Assembly (NCBI GenBank): GCA_026196445.1
Contig: JAPHTE010000322.1
Location: 1 to 10,296, forward strand
Direction: 5' to 3'
Source of the DNA: Lysobacterales bacterium
GTDB lineage: Bacteria; Pseudomonadota; Gammaproteobacteria; Xanthomonadales; SZUA-36
DNA length: 10,296 nucleotides
The notes under the pieces are model-generated. The model did no database searches, was not told where the DNA came from, and saw nothing but the letters and a program-made list of their open reading frames with translations. Position 1 is the first letter of the stretch; every line of letters starts with the position of its first letter. Both the position numbers and the translations under genes were made by a program. Positions 1-6,752 of this stretch are shown piece after piece.

Positions 1-1269
1 CAACATGGTTTCCTTGTCCAGCGACGAGAGCCGCCAGTCGAGGTCTGCCCGGCGGCTGCCGAGCGCATCGCGCTCGCCTGAAAGGCGCACACGGCTGTCG
101 GGGTTCGGGGCCTGCTCGGCGCGGGCGATCACGTACAGGCCCATGCGGTTCAACTTGACGCCGGTGCGTAATAGCGGCATGGAGACGTGGCGTTGTAAAA
201 AGTCCTGGCTGCCACGCCAGGTCTGCCACAGCAGGCGACCCGATTTTGTCGGTGACAGGGCGTGCTTGAGGTTCAGGTACGCCCGCTTGCTGATACCTGC
301 CCCCCGGTTCGGGTCCCTTTGCAGTTTGAACGTGGCAGCACTGTTGAGCACACCGAGTTCCCGCTGCCGGGCGGGCGGCATAACCAACGCCGGGGCAAGC
401 GGTGCATCCGCCTGTGGATATCGCTTGCGATAAAGCGCCCAGTAAAAAGCCGGGTCCTCGGTCTCGATATGCGCGATCCTGCCATGCGGGTGTTCCATGA
501 AATAACGGCCAAGCTGGTCGTGGGCATTGCCGATCCCGTTCGGCTCAACGCTGTCCGATGCGAGCAACAGGCGGGCGTTTTCGATGGCGCCGCATGCCAG
601 CACGTAATGTTTCGCCGTCACCATTAGCTTTTGGCCTCCCAGGCTGACCGCGTCCAACCGCCTGACTCCGGCCGCGTTGTCCCGGGCCTGTAATGCCACG
701 GCGTTGGCGTGTAGCACAATACGCACGTTGGCTGACTTCACCAGGTCATCGCTGCGCCGGCTGTTAAAACGTTCCGCCAGGTCATCGAAACGCCAGAAAC
801 GGGTGATGATCTTTTGCGGATCGAAAGCGACCGGTTCCAGGCCGAGCTTCTGCCAGTTGTCCTGCTCGTAATCGAACTCGCCGAGTTCGAGTGAGTCGTG
901 AGCTGTGCGGTAGTGGTCCTGCAGATCATCCAGCGAGATCGGCCATCCGCTGTGTGGCACCCAGTCACGTTTCTCAAAATCAATCGCATCCAGCGTCACG
1001 CTGCGGCCGCCCCAGATATTGGTCGTTCCACCAAAAAACCGCAGTCGGGAGTGATCGAGATCGTAGTACTCCATGCCGACGTTTTCACCGATGAACAGGG
1101 ACTGGGTCTTGTCCTCGTAATCCATGCCGCCACCTTCGAGCAGGCAAACCTCGTGTCCGGCATTCATCAGGTCGCGTGCCAACGCAACGCCAGCGGCGCC
1201 GGCACCGACGATACAGATCTCTGCTTCCAGGGAAATGTCACCAGTGGACTTCTGAAGATCGATTAGCAT
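1..1269 (-). CDS. GMC-family FAD-dependent oxidoreductase, N-terminal 423 codons (C-terminus outside window)
   Basis: The reading frame is open from an ATG at 1269-1267 to the left edge. Residues 20-27 (IVGAGAAG) followed by a strand ending LLEGGG at 43-48 form the Rossmann fold that binds the ADP part of FAD. Residues 79-88 (FGGTTNIWGG) match the flavin-attachment loop of GMC oxidoreductases, and a later CGAIENARLLLAS segment (about residue 215) is the second conserved FAD-contact region. Known family members (choline dehydrogenase, glucose dehydrogenase types) oxidise an alcohol or sugar hydroxyl. The C-terminal domain carrying the catalytic His and Asn/His lies beyond the window, so activity and substrate cannot be judged. 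No signal peptide is visible, so a cytoplasmic location is likely. The gene is divergent from the nucleotidyltransferase gene, with about 200 bases between. Family assignment is firm; the link to envelope lipid or sugar chemistry is inferred from neighbours. Confidence 0.9.
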   Translation of the reverse strand, partial: MLIDLQKSTGDISLEAEICIVGAGAAGVALARDLMNAGHEVCLLEGGGMDYEDKTQSLFIGENVGMEYYDLDHSRLRFFGGTTNIWGGRSVTLDAIDFEKRDWVPHSGWPISLDDLQDHYRTAHDSLELGEFDYEQDNWQKLGLEPVAFDPQKIITRFWRFDDLAERFNSRRSDDLVKSANVRIVLHANAVALQARDNAAGVRRLDAVSLGGQKLMVTAKHYVLACGAIENARLLLASDSVEPNGIGNAHDQLGRYFMEHPHGRIAHIETEDPAFYWALYRKRYPQADAPLAPALVMPPARQRELGVLNSAATFKLQRDPNRGAGISKRAYLNLKHALSPTKSGRLLWQTWRGSQDFLQRHVSMPLLRTGVKLNRMGLYVIARAEQAPNPDSRVRLSGERDALGSRRADLDWRLSSLDKETML

Positions 1270-1298
1270 GTTCTTGATCCATGTTGGGCCTGGAGATC

Positions 1299-1355
1299 AT
1301 CCCGGCATCCATGTCACAACTGTATTACCGGGCGTGGCAATGGAGTGGCCGGGAT
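1299..1355. repeat. 8-base inverted repeat with 41-base spacer upstream of the oxidoreductase gene
   Basis: ATCCCGGC at 1299-1306 is the exact reverse complement of GCCGGGAT at 1348-1355. It sits in the probable 5' leader of the minus-strand oxidoreductase gene, 30 bases upstream of its start codon. The long spacer makes a stable hairpin uncertain, and no T-run follows on either strand, so it is not a terminator. Confidence 0.3.
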
Positions 1356-1455
1356 ATTTGTAGCACTGATTGTATCAATTCGGGGCTTGCATATTGATGT
1401 AAACAGACCCTCATTCATGTTTTAATGCGCATTTTCGGACTGAATGAGCCAGAGC

Positions 1456-1461
1456 AAGGAG
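1456..1461 (+). promoter_or_regulatory. Ribosome binding site deciding the TTG start of the LicC-like gene
   Basis: AAGGAG lies five bases before the TTG at 1467, which is followed directly by the KAIILGAG strand that begins proteins of this family. The in-frame ATG at 1425 lies upstream of this site and has no comparable Shine-Dalgarno sequence. Confidence 0.65.
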
Positions 1462-1466
1462 TCGCG

Positions 1467-2195
1467 TTGAAAGCCATCATATTAGGCGCAGGCCAGGGGC
1501 GCAGGCTGATGCCACTGACATCCAACCTGCCCAAGTGCTGCCTGCCACTGCACGGGCGTTCGATACTGGAGTGGCAATTGAGCCAGATCAGACAGTGCGA
1601 TATCGACGAGGTAGTCGTAGTCACCGGTTTCGCCAGTGAAGCGGTCGACGCGGTGGTCGATCGCGTGAGCGGCATACGGGTCCGGACCTTGCACAACCCC
1701 ATGTACGCCCACACCGACAACCTGGGCACCTGCTGGGAAGCACGGTTTGAAATGCAGGAGCCATTCGTGCTGATGAATGGTGACACGCTGTTCGAGGCTG
1801 CGGTCCTGCAACGTCTGCTGGGTATGGACAAGACCTATCACGTCACCCTGGCCACCGACACCAAGCCGCACTTCGATCTCGATGACATGAAAATCATCAC
1901 CGATGGCAACCGGTTGCTGAAGGTCAGTAAGCAGCTGGACATCAGCCTGGTCAGCGGTGAAAGCATCGGCTTGATGGTATTCGACCAAACCGGCGCCGAC
2001 GCCTTTACAAAAAAACTCGAAGAAATGATGGACAAGACCAACGCCTTGAAGCTGTGGTACCTGTCTGCCATCGACCAGTTGGCCAGCAAGGGAATCGTTG
2101 GTGTTTGCCCAATTCATGGCATGAGTTGGTGCGAGGTCGACGATGCCGCCGATTTTGCTGACGCGGCCGACGTCGTCATGCATTGGCCTGGTTAA
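1467..2195 (+). CDS. LicC-like nucleotidyltransferase (phospho-headgroup or sugar-phosphate cytidylyltransferase type)
   Basis: The 242-residue protein (TTG start) is a single NTP-transferase domain. Residues 2-14 (KAIILGAGQGRRL) are the nucleotide-binding signature, with the usual Pro-Lys at 22-23. NGD near residue 106 supplies the metal-binding Asp, and the MSWCEVDD stretch (about 209-216) is the C-terminal acidic motif. The NPMYAHTDNLGTCWEA segment resembles the substrate-side region of LicC-type phosphocholine cytidylyltransferases and of inositol-phosphate and phosphonate cytidylyltransferases. Known relatives transfer CMP from CTP to a phosphorylated small molecule in the cytoplasm, giving a CDP-activated headgroup or a nucleotide sugar. 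The exact substrate cannot be read from sequence. A CDP-alcohol phosphatidyltransferase about 5.5 kb downstream is a plausible user of the product. The TTG is preferred over the ATG at 1425 because of an AAGGAG five bases upstream and because the fold begins there. Confidence 0.85.
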   Translation: MKAIILGAGQGRRLMPLTSNLPKCCLPLHGRSILEWQLSQIRQCDIDEVVVVTGFASEAVDAVVDRVSGIRVRTLHNPMYAHTDNLGTCWEARFEMQEPFVLMNGDTLFEAAVLQRLLGMDKTYHVTLATDTKPHFDLDDMKIITDGNRLLKVSKQLDISLVSGESIGLMVFDQTGADAFTKKLEEMMDKTNALKLWYLSAIDQLASKGIVGVCPIHGMSWCEVDDAADFADAADVVMHWPG

Positions 2196-2225
2196 ACGGG
2201 CCTGTCAAACCACCTGCCCCTGGCT

Positions 2226-2250
2226 GGATTGGACTATAATTTTCCAATCC
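2226..2250 (+). promoter_or_regulatory. Candidate promoter -10 box inside a perfect inverted repeat, upstream of the TonB-dependent receptor
   Basis: A consensus TATAAT lies at 2235-2240, 43 bases before the receptor start codon. It is flanked symmetrically by GGATTGG (2226-2232) and CCAATCC (2244-2250), a perfect 7-base inverted repeat whose centre (2238) falls inside the hexamer. No recognisable -35 box is present at 16-18 bases spacing (the region reads CACCTGCCCC), so a promoter here might need an activator. The dyad could be an operator that blocks polymerase. It could instead be a hairpin in the readthrough transcript, but with no T-run after the second arm it is a poor intrinsic terminator. 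Confidence 0.4.
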
Positions 2251-2282
2251 GCATTCCTGCACCAGCATAACCAAGGGATAAT

Positions 2283-4568
2283 ATGAAAACCTTTCGCGCC
2301 GTTTTTCCGCAGCTTTTTTTGTGCTTTTTTATCAGCGGGCTCGCCCAGGCCGCTAACCAGGACAGCAACCAGGTATCGCTTAAACAAATCAAGGCCCTGG
2401 AAGCCGAGCTCGCTAGTGCGAAACAGGATGTCGCCCGGCTGGAAGCCGAATTGGCCAACGCAAAGCAACAGCTTGCCGGGGCAGGTAAAACAGTAACGCA
2501 CAGGGAAATCAGCGCGGCGGCGGCCGTGACCCGCATCACGTCAGAGCAACTGCAGAACCATGGCATCCATGACGCCACGCGCCTTGCGCAGCAAGTGCCC
2601 GGGATGCTATACGGACAGTCTGGTAACGAGGCCCGTTTCGCCATGCGCGGTACACATACCAACCGCACAGGGCCTGAATCAGACCAAATCCTGGCAATCT
2701 ATGAAGATGGTGTGCCCGTTGTAACAACGACCCAGGCGCTGGGACCGTATGTCGACGTGCGGGAAATAGAGGTATTACGCGGTCCGCAGGGCGTCATGTA
2801 TGGCCGCAACGCTTTTGGCGGCGCTGTTGCAATACACAGTAATGAACCGGACCTGTCTGGTTGGGACGCTGCATTGCAAGGCAGTATCGCCTTCTCTGAT
2901 TTCACCCGATTCGAAGCAATGTTGAACATGCCGGTATCGGATTCATTGGCCGTCCGGCTGGTTGGCGCCAGCGAGTCCGTGTCGGGTTACGTCAATAATC
3001 TGGTGCTGGAGAGTGACGCCGATGATCTCAATGGCCGTATCCAGCAATATGCACGCCTGTCGGCCCGCTGGCAGCCAGGCGATGACTTCAGCCTGCAATT
3101 GAATTTTGCCTCGCTGGACCAGAACGGTACCGGTTCTGGCATATGGGGTTACCAGCAAGTCGGCGCGATGATCGATGGCAGTTATTACCCGGGGCACCAG
3201 TTCGCCCCGGCCGGCGGTACACCGGACCACAGTCCCTGGACCATTGCCAGGAACATGGCTTCCTCAACAGAGCTGGAAAACCTCAGCACCACGCTCACGC
3301 TGGACTGGAACCTTGGCTTCGCTACGCTCGAGTGGCTGGCCAATACTTCGAAATTCGAAAGCATGCAAATTTTTGACGCTGACTACAGCAACGGCGGCAA
3401 TGCCTACAATAGCGATTTCAATGGCTGGGATTCCTTCATGGACACGGTGTCCAGCGACCTGCGGCTGTCATCAAATGGACAGGGTCGGCTGGACTGGATT
3501 GCCGGCGTGCACATACTCAGCAACGAGAACGACTGGGGCTGGCTCGAGACCAGGGACAGCGTACAACTGAGGCCGGAGTGGGATGCCGATGGTTTGTATA
3601 CCACCGAATCCACGGCCGTGTATGCCAGCACCGGCTTCAGGGTTTTTGACAATACCCGCGTGTTTGGCGGCTTGCGCTGGTACGAGGACCAGAAACAACT
3701 GCGTAGCGGTGAACGTGGAAGCTGGGACGGCGTTTTGTGGAACGCCGGCGTCGAACATGGTTTTTCCGAACGGACCACAAGCTATTTGCGCGCCTCAACG
3801 GGATACCGCCCGGGCGGGATCAACCCGATGGCCGGCGTGCCGGCAGCTTACGATTCTGAACAGGTCACGGCCATTGAACTCGGATTCAAAACCCTGCTCG
3901 CGCACGAGACGTTGAGCCTGGACGCGGCAGCGTTTTTCAACGATTACAGCGATATGCAGGCACAGTCATTTACCATATTGCCCCTGCCCGGAACTGCCGG
4001 CTTAATGGACTATTTGTCGACGGCCGGCGACAAGGAAAGTAAAGGTCTCGAAATCGAGATGCAATGGCAACCGGAACAGCACTGGAATATCGCCGCGCAG
4101 TTCGCCTGGCTTGATGCGCAATTTAAAAACTATTCGGTAACCAAACCGGCCGGGCTGGGCCATATTGCTGGTCATACCGAAACCGATCAACTTCGGCTCG
4201 ATGGCTGGCAACCGGCGTTTTCACCAGAATGGTCGCTCGGAATGCAAGCCAGCTACCTTTTCGACACGGGGCGCTGGGGTACATTCAGGTCCATGCTGCA
4301 AACAAGCTTCACCAGCGATTACTACACCAATGATTTCAATTTGCCGGGTGCACTCCAAAAGGCGCATCTCGAGGGCGATATACGGTTTTTCTGGGACCTC
4401 CCGGGTGACAAGCTCAGGCTACAATTTTTCATTGAGAATTTCACCAACAAAGAAATCCTGAATGCCACGACAATCTACAACCCGGTCGAGCGGCCCGATA
4501 TTGCCACTTTCCTGGCTGCCTGGGGAGATCCGAGAAAATATGGATTGACCTTGTCTTACCATTACTGA
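2283..4568 (+). CDS. TonB-dependent outer-membrane receptor with N-terminal coiled coil
   Basis: The 761-residue protein begins with a signal peptide (hydrophobic residues 8-20, cleavage likely after AQA or QAA at 21-24). A coiled coil follows at about 31-66. The plug domain starts near residue 75 and includes the hallmark LRGPQGVMYGRNAFGG (165-180) that identifies TonB-dependent receptors. The rest alternates aromatic strands and turns typical of the 22-strand barrel, and the protein ends in YHY with a C-terminal aromatic residue as expected for BAM-inserted barrels. Family members take up siderophores, cobalamin, sugars or other scarce ligands using TonB energy; the ligand is not predictable here. 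No TonB box is evident between signal peptide and plug. An AAGGG lies five bases before the ATG. The lptF-like gene follows after 34 bases, so cotranscription is likely. Family is certain; function in this locus is open. Confidence 0.93.
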   Translation: MKTFRAVFPQLFLCFFISGLAQAANQDSNQVSLKQIKALEAELASAKQDVARLEAELANAKQQLAGAGKTVTHREISAAAAVTRITSEQLQNHGIHDATRLAQQVPGMLYGQSGNEARFAMRGTHTNRTGPESDQILAIYEDGVPVVTTTQALGPYVDVREIEVLRGPQGVMYGRNAFGGAVAIHSNEPDLSGWDAALQGSIAFSDFTRFEAMLNMPVSDSLAVRLVGASESVSGYVNNLVLESDADDLNGRIQQYARLSARWQPGDDFSLQLNFASLDQNGTGSGIWGYQQVGAMIDGSYYPGHQFAPAGGTPDHSPWTIARNMASSTELENLSTTLTLDWNLGFATLEWLANTSKFESMQIFDADYSNGGNAYNSDFNGWDSFMDTVSSDLRLSSNGQGRLDWIAGVHILSNENDWGWLETRDSVQLRPEWDADGLYTTESTAVYASTGFRVFDNTRVFGGLRWYEDQKQLRSGERGSWDGVLWNAGVEHGFSERTTSYLRASTGYRPGGINPMAGVPAAYDSEQVTAIELGFKTLLAHETLSLDAAAFFNDYSDMQAQSFTILPLPGTAGLMDYLSTAGDKESKGLEIEMQWQPEQHWNIAAQFAWLDAQFKNYSVTKPAGLGHIAGHTETDQLRLDGWQPAFSPEWSLGMQASYLFDTGRWGTFRSMLQTSFTSDYYTNDFNLPGALQKAHLEGDIRFFWDLPGDKLRLQFFIENFTNKEILNATTIYNPVERPDIATFLAAWGDPRKYGLTLSYHY
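2397..2480 (+). repeat. 42-base tandem repeat encoding a 14-residue coiled-coil unit
   Basis: Two adjacent units encode LEAELASAKQDVAR (2397-2438) and LEAELANAKQQLAG (2439-2480). Both begin with CTGGAAGCCGA. The 14-residue period equals two heptads with Leu, Ala and Val at core positions, so the repeat builds a short regular coiled coil. The units have diverged mostly at synonymous or conservative positions, which suggests an old in-frame duplication under selection. Confidence 0.7.
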
Positions 4569-4602
4569 TAGAGGGTCCGGGAACCGGAGCAGTAGCAAGC
4601 AG

Positions 4603-5688
4603 ATGGCCGCCAACAAGATCATCGATCACTACCTGGTCCGGGAGGTCATTTATCCCTTGCTGGCCATCTGCACGGCATTGCTGGTCATATTCGTGACCTA
4701 CAGCCTGAGCCGCTTCCTGGTCGACGCCGACGCCGGTCTGCTACAGGCGGCCGACGTCGCCAGGCTGACATTTCTGAAAGCTGTTATTTCACTGGATGTG
4801 TTATTGCCCCTGAGCCTGTTCCTGGCCATCATGACCGGGCTTGGACGCCTGTACAGCGATTCTGAAATTTACGCGATGCGTGCCAGTGGCATCAGTGAAG
4901 CGTTGTTATTGCGACCGTTGATACGCCTGGCGCTGATTTTAGCGGTCGTTATCGTCCTGTTGTCCACCTGGACACGGCCCTGGGCTTACACGCAGGCTTA
5001 TGCCATCCGTGCTGAAGCGGAAGCGGCTGCTGAAACAGGCCGCATCCGCGAATCCCGTTTTTACAGCTATGGCACCGATGAACGCACGGTATTCATCGAA
5101 CACATTGCGGACAACGGCACTGACCTGGAAGGCGTATTCGTGCACACGCAAAAGGGTGATGGCCTGCAGGTCATCACGGCCGCCACGGGGGTATTCGAAT
5201 ATTTTGCGAAACCCACGTCACATCGTCTCGAGTTACATGACGCCCGGGTATTCAGGCAGGAACCGGAGGGCACGGATTTTTCCGCCCGCTTTGGGCAATT
5301 CACCATCTGGTTGCCAGCGGAGCACGCACAGCCGCCCGGGTACAGGGTCAAATCCGCCACCACCCTTGCGCTGGCGCACTCAGATGCACCCGTGGACCAG
5401 GCGGAATTCCAATGGCGTTTGTCCACCCCGGTCTCCGCGTTGTTATTGACCCTGGCAGCGATACCGCTGAGCCGAAGCAGGCCACGCCAGGGGCGCTACG
5501 CAAAATTACTGGCGGCCCTGGTGATCTATGCTGTTTATTTCAACCTGCTCGATGTCGCCCGCAGTTGGGTGGAACAGGGCAGCAGTGCCTACATCTGGTG
5601 GGTACCCGGATTGCTATCGGCCGCGGTGGCAGGTATGTATCTTCCCGTCATGCACCGGAAAAAGAAGGACAGGCATGCCCAGGCTTGA
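4603..5688 (+). CDS. lptF: LptF-like permease of the lipopolysaccharide export ABC transporter
   Basis: This 361-residue protein of the YjgP/YjgQ family has three N-terminal membrane segments (about 14-37, 58-84, 104-124), a long periplasmic beta-jellyroll region (about 130-265) and three C-terminal segments (about 270-350). The cytoplasmic loop LYSDSEIYAMRASGIS after the second segment is the coupling region that contacts LptB. The sequence RLSTPVSALLLTLAAIPLSR and the following RPRQGRYAKL are characteristic of LptF. In the known system LptF, LptG and the ATPase LptB extract lipopolysaccharide from the inner membrane and hand it to LptC. The gene follows the receptor after 34 bases and overlaps the lptG-like gene. 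The start has only a poor GGAG, 13 bases upstream. Whether it is the essential cellular lptF or a paralogue for another lipid cannot be decided from this window. Confidence 0.9.
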   Translation: MAANKIIDHYLVREVIYPLLAICTALLVIFVTYSLSRFLVDADAGLLQAADVARLTFLKAVISLDVLLPLSLFLAIMTGLGRLYSDSEIYAMRASGISEALLLRPLIRLALILAVVIVLLSTWTRPWAYTQAYAIRAEAEAAAETGRIRESRFYSYGTDERTVFIEHIADNGTDLEGVFVHTQKGDGLQVITAATGVFEYFAKPTSHRLELHDARVFRQEPEGTDFSARFGQFTIWLPAEHAQPPGYRVKSATTLALAHSDAPVDQAEFQWRLSTPVSALLLTLAAIPLSRSRPRQGRYAKLLAALVIYAVYFNLLDVARSWVEQGSSAYIWWVPGLLSAAVAGMYLPVMHRKKKDRHAQA

Positions 5689-6748
5689 CCGCTACATCAT
5701 GCAACGTTTCCTGCTCGGTATACTCCCGGCATTGTTGCTGTTGCTGGCCCTGTTCAGCTTCATGGCGCTCGCAGAAGAACTGGAGGATGTCGGTAAAGGC
5801 AGTTTCACGCTGCCGGATGCGCTGTTGGTGGTGTTCCTGACGACACCAAAGCGCATCGTGGAATTGCTGCCGGTCACAGCGCTGCTGGGCGGTCTGCTGG
5901 GTCTCGGTGCGATGGCCAACAACCGGGAACTGATCGCCATCCGTAGCGGTGGGCTGTCGAAAATCCGGATCGCCAGGACGGTGACAGTGCTGGCCCTGAT
6001 GCTGGGTGCAGGCATCACCCTGCTGCAGTTCTTCGTGGTGCCGGGCTTCGAACGTGAAGCCGCTGACTTGAGGGGTCAATCGCTTCAGGACCCGGAAGCG
6101 GGCAAAAGGGGATTGAGTGCATTCTGGACTCGCAATAACGGCCATCTGATCCGTGTCGACAGCGTACGGTCCGACCGTACCTTGCAGGGCGTTGAAATCT
6201 ACTCGAACGATGACAGGGGCCGCCTGTCCCGCCTGGTACAGGCACGCTACGCACTCCATGCCGGCCAGAATGACTGGTTGTTGACCGCTGTCACCGATAC
6301 CCGTTTCGAAGGGACAAAGGTCCGGGAAGCCAGCTTGCACAGCCTGCTCTGGAATGACCTGTTGTCGGAGGAACAGGCCGCGGTGCTGGTACTACCACTC
6401 GAAGCGCTTGCGCCCAACGACCTGCTGGCCACGATAAAAAACCACCGGCAAAACCAGCTCGATACCCATCAATACGAAGTCATATTCTGGCAACAGGTCA
6501 GCCTGCTTCCCGGCCTGCTGGCCATGGCCTTGTTATCCTTGCCCTTCCTGCTGGGTTCCATACGTACGGTGTCTGCCAGCCAGCGGGTCATGCTCGGCGG
6601 TCTGATCGGAATCGGCTTTTACCTTCTGCAACAACTCAGTGGCCACTTTGCCAGCCTGTTCGGCTTGAACCCTGCCCTGATTATCCTGACACCGCCGTTC
6701 ATCCTGCTGGCAGTGGCCATCGCCGCGATCAGGCACCGCAACCTCTAG
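5675..6748 (+). CDS. lptG: LptG-like permease of the lipopolysaccharide export ABC transporter
   Basis: The 357-residue YjgP/YjgQ-family protein starts at the ATG at 5675, which has an AAGGA five bases upstream and overlaps the end of the lptF-like gene by 14 bases. An in-frame ATG at 5528 lies inside lptF and would add 49 residues unlike the family. Membrane segments lie at about residues 10-32, 56-80, 98-120 and three more after 275. ANNRELIAIRSGGLS is the LptG coupling helix. A periplasmic jellyroll of about 150 residues lies between the two membrane bundles. LptG pairs with LptF to form the membrane part of the LptB2FG exporter, and the F-then-G order with translational overlap is the usual one. 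The stop codon is only four bases from that of the convergent phosphoesterase gene. Confidence 0.9.
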   Translation: MPRLDRYIMQRFLLGILPALLLLLALFSFMALAEELEDVGKGSFTLPDALLVVFLTTPKRIVELLPVTALLGGLLGLGAMANNRELIAIRSGGLSKIRIARTVTVLALMLGAGITLLQFFVVPGFEREAADLRGQSLQDPEAGKRGLSAFWTRNNGHLIRVDSVRSDRTLQGVEIYSNDDRGRLSRLVQARYALHAGQNDWLLTAVTDTRFEGTKVREASLHSLLWNDLLSEEQAAVLVLPLEALAPNDLLATIKNHRQNQLDTHQYEVIFWQQVSLLPGLLAMALLSLPFLLGSIRTVSASQRVMLGGLIGIGFYLLQQLSGHFASLFGLNPALIILTPPFILLAVAIAAIRHRNL

Positions 6749-6752
6749 CCCA

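Larger units (their letters stand above)
1270..1466. other. Divergent intergenic region between the GMC oxidoreductase and the LicC-like gene
   Basis: This 197-base gap must hold the start signals for both flanking genes. On the minus strand a TACAAT hexamer (1374-1369) resembles a -10 box but has no convincing -35. On the plus strand TGTAAA (1398-1403) and TTTAAT (1421-1426) are 17 bases apart, a weak sigma-70-like pair. If real, transcription would begin downstream of the ATG at 1425, which favours the TTG start at 1467. A perfect 8-base inverted repeat, ATCCCGGC (1299-1306) and GCCGGGAT (1348-1355), lies on the oxidoreductase side. None of these sites is proven. Confidence 0.35.

Noticed and set aside
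1482..2183. Open frame of 233 codons on the minus strand opposite the LicC-like gene
   Set aside because: It is antisense to a gene with clear family motifs, its translation is low in recognisable domains, and GC-rich coding sequence commonly leaves such open shadow frames.
4576..4588. Hairpin TCCGG-GAA-CCGGA between the receptor and the lptF-like gene as a terminator
   Set aside because: The stem is only five base pairs and no T-run follows. It may partly cover the weak GGAG of lptF, but evidence for a regulatory role is thin.
5528..5674. Upstream in-frame ATG that would extend the lptG-like protein by 49 residues
   Set aside because: It lies deep within the lptF-like gene, the extra residues do not resemble the family, and the ATG at 5675 has a good ribosome site and the typical N-terminus.
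5648..6340. Open frame of 230 codons on the minus strand opposite the lptG-like gene
   Set aside because: The translation is rich in Gln, His and Arg with no domain, as expected from reading Leu- and Val-rich membrane protein codons backwards.
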